From NCBI GenBank assembly GCA_036660175.1, contig JAVXBD010000024.1, positions 1 to 19,848 on the forward strand: 19,848 nucleotides of DNA. Direction: 5' to 3'. Shown in pieces: positions 14,130-19,848 of the stretch. This DNA comes from Christensenella sp036660175 (GTDB lineage Bacteria; Bacillota; Clostridia; Christensenellales; Christensenellaceae). The number at the start of each line of letters is the position of its first letter. The first letter of the stretch is position 1. The notes under the pieces were generated by a model that was not told where the DNA came from, did not search any database, and was given only the letters and a program-made list of their open reading frames with translations. The translations under genes and the position numbers were made by a program.

Positions 14130-14558
14130 ATGGATTTACAATCTGTATTAGAACTTTTAAAAGCTGTGGAAAGCACGGGCTGGAGTAAATTTGAAATAAA
14201 AGAAGACGAATTCAGCATGAAATTGGAACGCAATACTGGCGGAAGCGAGCAGGTGTTTGTACAGCCTTCAATGGCGATGCCGCTTGTGCAAAACACTGTA
14301 AGTGCGGCGCCCATAGAGGCAAAGGACAATTCCAAAGAAATTCCTTCTCCGCTTGTGGGTGTATACCACAAACTTGCAGAAGGCGGCGGCATCAAAATCG
14401 GCGATAGGGTAAGAAAAGGCGATGTCATTTGTTTGATTGAAGCAATGAAGCTGATGAATGAGATTACGATGCCCGAAGACGGTGAAATTGTGTGGGTTTC
14501 GTGCGAGGACGGCGAGTCTGTGGAATATGGACAGCTATTGTTTAAGTATGTGGTGTAA
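14130..14558 (+). CDS. accB: Biotin carboxyl carrier protein of acetyl-CoA carboxylase
   Basis: AccB carries CO2 on biotin between AccC and AccD/AccA. The biotinylated lysine is Lys107 in IEAMKLMNEI, within a C-terminal biotinyl domain (about 70-142) that begins SPLVGVYH. An N-terminal helical region (1-30) precedes a rather short linker (about 35-68) that lacks the long Ala/Pro run of E. coli AccB. At 142 residues it is a normal small form. AAAGGAG lies upstream of the ATG in a 27-base gap after fabF. It needs a biotin ligase, which is not in the window. Confidence 0.96.
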   Translation: MDLQSVLELLKAVESTGWSKFEIKEDEFSMKLERNTGGSEQVFVQPSMAMPLVQNTVSAAPIEAKDNSKEIPSPLVGVYHKLAEGGGIKIGDRVRKGDVICLIEAMKLMNEITMPEDGEIVWVSCEDGESVEYGQLLFKYVV

Positions 14559-14999
14559 ATGATGGGGAAAATGAATCAAGAAGAAATTAAGAAAATTATC
14601 CCGCACAGAGCGCCGTTTTTGTTTTTGGACGAGATTTTGGAATGTGAAGTTGCAAAAAAAACAGTGGCACTGTGGAAAATTAGAGAAGACTTGTTTTGCT
14701 TTGCAGGGCATTTTCCAGGCAACCCAATTTTGCCAGGAGTATTGATTACGGAGGCACTTGCGCAAGCGGGCGCAGTTGCAATTTTACAGGACGAAAAATA
14801 TAAAGGCAGGTTAGCTGTTTTTGGCGGCATTGACAAGGTGCGGTTTCGGGGAATGGTTAAGCCAGGTGATGATTTGATACTGGAAACAGAAATTTTAAAG
14901 CTTTCCAGCTTTGGCGGAACGGGGAAAATAAAAGCAACTGTAAATGGTAAAACAGTTTGCGAGGGAGAGATTTTATTCGTGTTGGTAAAACAGGGATAA
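14559..14999 (+). CDS. fabZ: 3-hydroxyacyl-ACP dehydratase
   Basis: FabZ dehydrates 3-hydroxyacyl-ACP to the trans-2-enoyl form. It has the hot-dog fold signature: IIPHRAPFLFLDE, then AGHFPGNPILPGVLITEALAQ with the catalytic pair His51 and Glu65, 14 residues apart as in E. coli FabZ. At 146 residues it has normal length. The ATG follows the accB stop directly; ATG 14571 would remove four residues and also fits the family start (MNQEEIKKIIPHR). Neither has a strong ribosome site, so coupling to accB translation is likely. It sits between accB and accC, which splits the usual accBC pair, a pattern seen in clostridial operons. Confidence 0.96.
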   Translation: MMGKMNQEEIKKIIPHRAPFLFLDEILECEVAKKTVALWKIREDLFCFAGHFPGNPILPGVLITEALAQAGAVAILQDEKYKGRLAVFGGIDKVRFRGMVKPGDDLILETEILKLSSFGGTGKIKATVNGKTVCEGEILFVLVKQG

Positions 15000-15218
15000 G
15001 GTGATGGGAGTCGAACAATACGCCTGAAACAAAGTCTTTTCGCTTGCTATTCGTCGTTTTACCGCCTTACAGCGAACCAGTACAGTAGCAAAGATAAAAA
15101 AAGGATTGTAGCAACGCACAAAAGTGCAGGTTATTTGGCTCTTTTGGCTTTGTATGTACTGAAAACAGAAGAATATTGATAGGAAAAAAGCAGAGAAAAC
15201 AGGTATAGGAGAAAAATG
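15000..15218 (+). other. 219-base gap between fabZ and accC, structured
   Basis: No gene is seen. The first half (about 15001-15095) looks unlike a simple spacer. TTCGCT (15039-15044) pairs with AGCGAA (15071-15076), while the adjacent TGCTA (15045-15049) pairs with TAGCA (15086-15090). These two stems cross, which would form an H-type pseudoknot. It could be a dispersed intergenic repeat or a regulatory RNA element. The second half is A-rich and ends in AGGAG (15207-15211), the accC ribosome site. Confidence 0.45.
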
Positions 15219-16565
15219 ATGATAAAAAAGGTCTTGATTGCCAACCGTGGTGAGATTGCCGTTCGGATAATACGTGCGTGCCGAGAGATGGGCATCGAAA
15301 CTGTGGCGGTGTATTCAACAGCAGATGCAAATGCTCTGCATACGCAGCTTGCAGATGAAGCAGTGTGTATTGGTCCACCTGCACCCAAAGATAGTTATTT
15401 GAGTCCGTACAATCTTTTGTCGGCGGCAACCATAACGGGCGCAGATGCAATTCATCCTGGATATGGCTTTTTATCCGAAAATTCTAAATTTGTTCGTATG
15501 TGCACCAAGAGCAATGTGGTGTTTATCGGTCCTGATGCGCAGGCAATGGAAAAGATGGGCGATAAGCTGATGGCACGCAGGATTATGACAGAGGCAAATG
15601 TGCCAATTATTCCTGGATCATTAGATCAGCTAAAAGATGCAAAAGAAGCAAAAAAAATTGCAAAAAAAGTAGGATACCCCGTTATGATTAAAGCGGCAAA
15701 CGGCGGCGGCGGCAGAGGAATCCGAAAAGTCGACAAAGAAAGCGACATAGAAGAAGCGTTTAGCTCTGCCTATAAAGAGGCGGTGGGTGCGTTTGGTGAT
15801 GGTACGCTGTATATGGAAAAGTGCATTGAGGATTCACGGCATATCGAAGTACAGATTTTGTGTGATAACCATGGAAATGCAGTTCATCTTTTTGAGCGGG
15901 AGTGTTCTTTGCAGCGCAGAAATCAGAAACTGATGGAGGAAGCGCCAAGCGTGGCATTTAGCCAAGAAAAACGCATGGAAATCGGTGCGGCGGCTGTGAG
16001 AGCGGCAAAAGCATCGGGATATAAAAGTGCAGGGACTATTGAGTTTTTGCTGGATAAGACAGGAAATTATTATTTTATGGAGTTGAATGCACGTGTGCAG
16101 GTGGAACATCCAGTAACAGAGATGATTACGGGGATTGACATTGTGCGTGAACAAATACTGGTGGCAAACGGTGCGGCATTGCCTTTTACGCAAGAGGATA
16201 TTCATCTGAATGGTCATGCCATTGAATGCAGAATCAATGCAGAAGACCCAACAAAAAATTTCATGCCGTCTATTGGGACGATTGAAGTGCTGCATTTTCC
16301 AGGAGGACCTGGAGTGCGGTTTGATACGGCAATGTATACGGGGTATAAAATTCCGTCGAATTATGATAGTATGATAGGAAAACTAATTGTACATGCAAAA
16401 ACAAGAGAACTGGCAATGGCAAAAATGCGTGCGGCACTGACCGAACTTGTTGTAGACGGAGTGGAAACAAATGCGGATTTCCAACTTGATTTATTAAATA
16501 ATAAAGATGTTATTGCAGGAAATCTTGATACTGGGCTTGTGGCACGTATGATGGAGGAAAAATAA
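15219..16565 (+). CDS. accC: Acetyl-CoA carboxylase, biotin carboxylase subunit
   Basis: AccC uses ATP and bicarbonate to carboxylate the biotin on AccB. The ATP-grasp fold is shown by KVLIANRGEIAVRIIRACRE at the start, Lys116, Lys158, the glycine-rich NGGGGRGIR loop (161-169), and MELNARVQVEHPVTE with Glu288, Asn290, Arg292 and Glu296, almost the same numbering as E. coli AccC. From ATG 15219 it has 448 residues. I prefer this ATG because AGGAG (15207-15211) is 7 bases upstream; the ATG three bases earlier is possible. It is preceded by the second large gap in the operon and followed by accD after three bases. Pyruvate or propionyl-CoA carboxylase subunits look similar, but the context settles it. 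Confidence 0.97.
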   Translation: MIKKVLIANRGEIAVRIIRACREMGIETVAVYSTADANALHTQLADEAVCIGPPAPKDSYLSPYNLLSAATITGADAIHPGYGFLSENSKFVRMCTKSNVVFIGPDAQAMEKMGDKLMARRIMTEANVPIIPGSLDQLKDAKEAKKIAKKVGYPVMIKAANGGGGRGIRKVDKESDIEEAFSSAYKEAVGAFGDGTLYMEKCIEDSRHIEVQILCDNHGNAVHLFERECSLQRRNQKLMEEAPSVAFSQEKRMEIGAAAVRAAKASGYKSAGTIEFLLDKTGNYYFMELNARVQVEHPVTEMITGIDIVREQILVANGAALPFTQEDIHLNGHAIECRINAEDPTKNFMPSIGTIEVLHFPGGPGVRFDTAMYTGYKIPSNYDSMIGKLIVHAKTRELAMAKMRAALTELVVDGVETNADFQLDLLNNKDVIAGNLDTGLVARMMEEK

Positions 16566-16568
16566 CAA

Positions 16569-17477
16569 ATGGGATTGTTTTCAAAAAAACGTCAAGATAT
16601 TACCATGCGTGTGTATCGGACAAACCAACAGGCGCATATTGATGATAGTGACAGAATCGCAGAGGAAGCGGCAAATCCAATAGAGGAAATTCCTGATGGT
16701 ATGTGGGAAAAATGTCCCGATTGTGCATCGGTTATCTATGCGGACGATTTGCTAAACAACCTAAATGTCTGTACAAATTGCGGGTATCATTTTAGGTTGA
16801 CTGCACGCCAAAGAATTACCTATACTGTTGATGAAGGCTCGTTTGAAGAGTTTGGGCAAAATATAAAGGGCAAGAATCCACTGGATTTTCCTGATTATGA
16901 TAAAAAATTAAGTAAAATCAGATCTTTTACTGGTGAAACAGAAGCGATACTGACAGGACAATGTACCATTGGCGAGGAACCCTGCGTGATTGCCGCAATG
17001 GATGGATTTTTTATGATGGGATCTATGGGTGCGGCAGTAGGCGAGAAATTTGCACGAGCGGCGGAAAAAGCAATCGAGAAAAAATTGCCGTTCATTGCGT
17101 TTACGGTATCGGGCGGCGCACGTATGCAGGAGGGACTGGTTTCTCTTATGCAGATGAGCAAGGCTTCGGCAGTATTGGCAAAATTAGACGAGGCAAAGCT
17201 TCCCTATATTGTGGTTTTGACAGATCCGACAACGGGCGGTGTAACAGCAAGTTTTGCAATGCTTGGAGATATTACCATTGCAGAGCCAAAGGCATTGATT
17301 GGATTTGCGGGCAGACGGGTGATTGAGCAGACGCTTAAGCAGGTACTGCCGCAGTCTTTCCAAAGTGCTGAGTTTTTGATGGAAAAAGGCTTTGTGGATA
17401 TGATTGTAAAACGTCCAGATTTAAAAGAAGTGCTGCATAAGATTTTGGTGATGCACAAAGGAGGCGGCGTAAAATGA
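16569..17477 (+). CDS. accD: Acetyl-CoA carboxylase, carboxyltransferase beta subunit
   Basis: AccD, with AccA, moves the carboxyl group from biotin to acetyl-CoA, giving malonyl-CoA. An N-terminal zinc ribbon has Cys49 and Cys52 (CPDC) and Cys68 and Cys71 (CTNC). The crotonase-like domain shows GSMGAAVGEKFARA, SGGARMQEG and TDPTTGGVTASFAMLGD. At 302 residues it matches E. coli AccD (304). GGAGG at 16553-16557 lies in the last accC codons, and only three bases separate the genes. Its stop overlaps the accA start as ATGA, fitting equal synthesis of the two subunits. In E. coli the zinc ribbon binds nucleic acid; whether that holds here is unknown. Confidence 0.97.
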   Translation: MGLFSKKRQDITMRVYRTNQQAHIDDSDRIAEEAANPIEEIPDGMWEKCPDCASVIYADDLLNNLNVCTNCGYHFRLTARQRITYTVDEGSFEEFGQNIKGKNPLDFPDYDKKLSKIRSFTGETEAILTGQCTIGEEPCVIAAMDGFFMMGSMGAAVGEKFARAAEKAIEKKLPFIAFTVSGGARMQEGLVSLMQMSKASAVLAKLDEAKLPYIVVLTDPTTGGVTASFAMLGDITIAEPKALIGFAGRRVIEQTLKQVLPQSFQSAEFLMEKGFVDMIVKRPDLKEVLHKILVMHKGGGVK

Positions 17478-18289
17478 GCGAAAAGCTGACGGCATGGGAA
17501 GTTGTAGGCATTGCACGCAACCCAAAAAGACCAACCTCAAAATATTTGATAGAACATATCTTTACTGATTTTTTAGAAATGCACGGCGATAAGCTGTACG
17601 CAGACGATGCGGCGATTATCGGTGGCATTGGTATGCTTGACGGCAGGGCGGTTACGGTAATCGGACAAGAAAAAGGGACGGATATTGCGGATAAATCTAA
17701 AAGAAATTTTGGGTGCGCACATCCAGAAGGCTATAGAAAATCATTGCGGCTGATGAAACAGGCAGAAAAATTTAACAGACCTGTCATTTGCATTGTAGAT
17801 ACGCAGGGTGCTTTTTGCGGAATTGGCGCAGAAGAGCGTGGCATGGGCGAGGCGATTGCACGTAATTTACTTGAACTTTCCAGACTGAAAGTGCCAGTTA
17901 TTAGCGTGCTGATTGGAGAGGGCGGATCGGGTGGTGCGCTTGCGCTTGCAGTGAGTGACAGACTTGCGATGCTTGAAAACTCCGTTTATTCTATTCTTTC
18001 GCCTGAGGGATTCTCCAGTATCCTATGGAAAGATTCTTCTCGTGCGCCAGAAGCGGCAGATTTGATGCGTATGACGGCAAAGCAGGTACACGAAATGGGA
18101 CTTATTGATGATGTCATTGCAGAACCACAGGGTGGGGCGCAAAGCAGTGATGACGGAGAATTTGCAAAAGTTGTAAAGAACTATATGATAGAGAATTTAA
18201 AGCAGCTTTGCAAAAAACCGATTGAACAATTGTTGGAAAGCAGATACAACAAAATACGTAATTTTGGTGCGAATTTTATAGAGGAATAA
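17474..18289 (+). CDS. accA: Acetyl-CoA carboxylase, carboxyltransferase alpha subunit
   Basis: AccA pairs with AccD in an alpha2-beta2 carboxyltransferase. Visible motifs are IGQEKGTD (63-70), DTQGAFCGIGAEERG (109-123), and GEGGSGGALA (148-157), the oxyanion and CoA-binding region, followed by SILSPEGFSSILW. At 271 residues it is shorter than the E. coli protein (319) because the N- and C-terminal extensions are reduced, as usual in Clostridia. AAAGGAGG (17457-17464) lies 9 bases before the ATG, which overlaps the accD stop. It is the last gene of the operon, closed by a strong terminator. Confidence 0.96.
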   Translation: MSEKLTAWEVVGIARNPKRPTSKYLIEHIFTDFLEMHGDKLYADDAAIIGGIGMLDGRAVTVIGQEKGTDIADKSKRNFGCAHPEGYRKSLRLMKQAEKFNRPVICIVDTQGAFCGIGAEERGMGEAIARNLLELSRLKVPVISVLIGEGGSGGALALAVSDRLAMLENSVYSILSPEGFSSILWKDSSRAPEAADLMRMTAKQVHEMGLIDDVIAEPQGGAQSSDDGEFAKVVKNYMIENLKQLCKKPIEQLLESRYNKIRNFGANFIEE

Positions 18290-18309
18290 GAAAAACGATC
18301 AGAAAAATC

Positions 18310-18345
18310 AAAAGACGCAGTCGATAAAAATGATTGCGTTTTTTG
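18310..18345 (+). terminator. Intrinsic terminator of the fab/acc operon
   Basis: ACGCAGTC (18315-18322) pairs with GATTGCGT (18332-18339, one G-T pair) around a nine-base A-rich loop. A-rich and T-rich flanks extend the stem, and a run of six T follows. It lies about 25 bases after accA. Confidence 0.85.
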
Positions 18346-18415
18346 ATATTGCGATAGAATAAGCCTAAGCCGCAATTGCCGAATGTTAAATATTTCTTAA
18401 GTTGAAATTCTCGTA

Positions 18416-18444
18416 TTTACAATTTTAGTTGAATACGGTATGAT
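18416..18444 (+). promoter_or_regulatory. Promoter of the VanW-family gene
   Basis: TTTACA (18416-18421) and TATGAT (18439-18444) are 17 bases apart. The start would fall near 18451, giving a leader of about 58 bases. The terminator just upstream makes this an independent unit. Confidence 0.65.
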
Positions 18445-18464
18445 AGTACTATGTGTGATTATGT

Positions 18465-18484
18465 GAAGTTTTTATAAGAACTTC
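18465..18484 (+). other. Leader hairpin before the VanW-family gene
   Basis: GAAGTT (18465-18470) pairs perfectly with AACTTC (18479-18484) around an eight-base loop. It ends 11 bases before the ribosome site GAGGGAG (18496-18502). It could stabilise the message or affect translation; nothing shows which. Confidence 0.4.
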
Positions 18485-18508
18485 TTGAGTAATATGAGGG
18501 AGAGTTTG

Positions 18509-19848
18509 ATGAAAAATTATAGACCCGTAAGCAGACGCAGAGTGAACCCAAAAAGACTTGCACTGATGATTGTGATTGTTGTGATTATCATTGCGGTCAT
18601 TATTTTTTGTGCGTATATGTTTTCAGAGGTGAAGCTTGATTCGCAAAAAGAGGCGGAACTTCTGGCAAGCGGTACTTATGAAGAAGGCGTTTCGGTCGGC
18701 GGTATTGATGTTTCGGGGATGACATATGATGAGGCAAAGCAGTCTGTAGAACCCATCGCAAACCAGATGATGCATGCAAACAAAATCGAGTTTACGGTAA
18801 AGCAAACTCCCTATTCCTATTCGTTGGAACAGTTGGGTGTTTCGGTCGATATAGAGCCGCCGCTAAAGTCGGCAATGCTCTATGGGCGAGAAGGAACGAG
18901 ATGGGATCTTATGGTTGGGAAAAAAGAAACGGCAAGTTTTCCAATTGAGCAGACATTTGATGAAACAAAAGTGACCGCACAAATCAATCAGATTGCGGCA
19001 GATCCGCTATGGAATGTGGAGGCAATCAATGCAAGCTATAAGGTGCAGACGACATCTGATGAAGCGGCACTTGCAACAGGCGGCGAGCTGATTAAGACAG
19101 AGCCTCAAGACGGCTATCAAGTAAAAACTGATGACCTGATTGCGGCCATTGTAAATCAGATAAAAACACAGCAGTATGCGCCTTTTGATGCGGCTGTTGA
19201 AGTGATTCCAAGCAAAGAAAGCATGCAGTCAGGCGAGCCTAAGCTGCGTGGAGAATTTACAACATCATTTGAAACATCAAGCGCCGACAGAATCTACAAT
19301 ATTTGGAAGATGAGCGATAAGCTGAATGGAGCAGTGTTTTATTCAGGGGATGTGTTTTCTGTAAACGATACAGCGGGTGACCGCAATGAAGAAAACGGCT
19401 GGAAGCAAGCCAACGGAATAGAGAATGGTGTATTTACACCACAGTATGGCGGCGGTATTTGTCAGGTTTCCACCACGATGTACAATGCGGCATTGCGTGC
19501 TGAAATGGAAATTGTTAATAGGCTTCCACATACCATTGCCGCAAAATATGTGGACAAAGGTATGGACGCAACGATTTCAACGGGAGGGCCAGACTTTAAA
19601 GTTAGTAATCCACTGGATGACCCGATGTATATGATTATCAAATGCAACAGTGAAGACAGAAAAGTAACGGTTCAGATTTGGGGAAGTGACGACAGAACAT
19701 ACGATCTCAAGTTTTGGAGCGAAAAAATCGAAGATTTACCGATACCAGCAGTGGAATATAAGACGAATGCAACACTGGGAACATTTGAATTAAAGCAATT
19801 GCGGCCAGGACAAGCAGGAGAAAAATGGGAAGTATATCTGAAAAAAAC
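18509..19848 (+). CDS. VanW-family membrane-anchored envelope protein (partial, cut at right edge)
   Basis: VanW/YoaR-family proteins sit in the Gram-positive envelope; their exact role is not settled, though VanW is named from vancomycin-resistance clusters. The visible 446 codons start at ATG 18509 with GAGGGAG 6 bases upstream. A basic N-terminus (RRRVNPKR) precedes one membrane helix (about 17-39), so most of the protein is outside the cell. A putative peptidoglycan-binding region follows, with EEGVSVGGIDVSGMTYDEA (about 59-77), which is typical of the family. The VanW core contains FYSGDVFSVNDTAGDR and YGGGICQVSTTMYNAALRA. The last part (VEYKTNATLGTFELKQL, then RPGQAGEKWEVYLKK) looks like the start of a G5 domain, cut by the window end. 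It stands alone behind its own promoter, so it gives no evidence of a resistance cluster. Confidence 0.9.
   Translation, partial: MKNYRPVSRRRVNPKRLALMIVIVVIIIAVIIFCAYMFSEVKLDSQKEAELLASGTYEEGVSVGGIDVSGMTYDEAKQSVEPIANQMMHANKIEFTVKQTPYSYSLEQLGVSVDIEPPLKSAMLYGREGTRWDLMVGKKETASFPIEQTFDETKVTAQINQIAADPLWNVEAINASYKVQTTSDEAALATGGELIKTEPQDGYQVKTDDLIAAIVNQIKTQQYAPFDAAVEVIPSKESMQSGEPKLRGEFTTSFETSSADRIYNIWKMSDKLNGAVFYSGDVFSVNDTAGDRNEENGWKQANGIENGVFTPQYGGGICQVSTTMYNAALRAEMEIVNRLPHTIAAKYVDKGMDATISTGGPDFKVSNPLDDPMYMIIKCNSEDRKVTVQIWGSDDRTYDLKFWSEKIEDLPIPAVEYKTNATLGTFELKQLRPGQAGEKWEVYLKK

Noticed and set aside
15006..15016. On the minus strand this reads GTTCGACTCCC, like a tRNA T-loop and 3' stem.
   Set aside because: The five bases needed on the other side of the loop do not pair with it, and no anticodon arm, D arm or CCA end is present. 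Not a tRNA or tmRNA; a remnant cannot be shown.
18509..19848. VanW-family gene as evidence of a vancomycin-resistance cluster.
   Set aside because: VanW/YoaR-type genes are widespread in Clostridia, and no vanR/S/H/A/X-type genes are nearby.
1..19848. CRISPR arrays, transposons, prophage or defence systems.
   Set aside because: No regularly spaced repeats, terminal inverted repeats, integrase, transposase or recognised defence proteins were seen; almost all sequence is accounted for by core metabolic genes.

Overview
The window reads as a chromosomal housekeeping segment of an anaerobic, low-to-mid GC Firmicute, most likely class Clostridia. Four things suggest this: the gene order of the type II fatty-acid operon (fabH-acpP-fabK-fabD-fabG-fabF-accB-fabZ-accC-accD-accA), use of the flavin enoyl-ACP reductase FabK instead of FabI, strong GGAGG ribosome binding sites with several non-ATG starts, and a VanW-family envelope protein. 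I see no rRNA, tRNA, CRISPR array, transposase or phage gene.

Layout. Positions 6-4156 hold a tight forward cluster: a PLP-dependent class I/II aminotransferase, tyrosyl-tRNA synthetase (tyrS), a YigZ/IMPACT-family protein and a branched-chain aminotransferase (ilvE). The first three genes abut or overlap, which suggests co-translation. A promoter buried in the end of ilvE drives a secreted, membrane-anchored protein with four beta-sandwich repeats and a basic, Pro/Gln-rich cytoplasmic tail (4251-5963). That gene ends at a terminator which also serves a small convergent gene (6050-6310, minus strand). An aconitase gene (6480-8417) follows, with its own promoter and terminator.

Positions 8545-18345 form a complete fatty-acid initiation and elongation operon. 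AccB, AccC, AccD and AccA make malonyl-CoA, and FabD moves the malonyl group to ACP (acpP). FabH starts the chain with acetyl-CoA or a branched acyl-CoA, FabF elongates it, and FabG, FabZ and FabK reduce, dehydrate and reduce it. IlvE upstream could supply branched-chain keto acids for FabH primers, but that link is inference. No transcriptional regulator gene (FabT or FapR type) lies next to the operon. After a strong terminator, a new promoter starts a VanW/G5-type cell-envelope gene that runs off the right edge.

I did not find a convincing undescribed multi-gene system. The features most worth a second look are small: an apparent ATT start codon for fabK, a strong hairpin between acpP and fabK, two unexplained gaps inside the otherwise compact fab/acc operon (12566-12869 and 15000-15218), the architecture of the membrane-anchored repeat protein, and inverted repeats at the aconitase and fab promoters.
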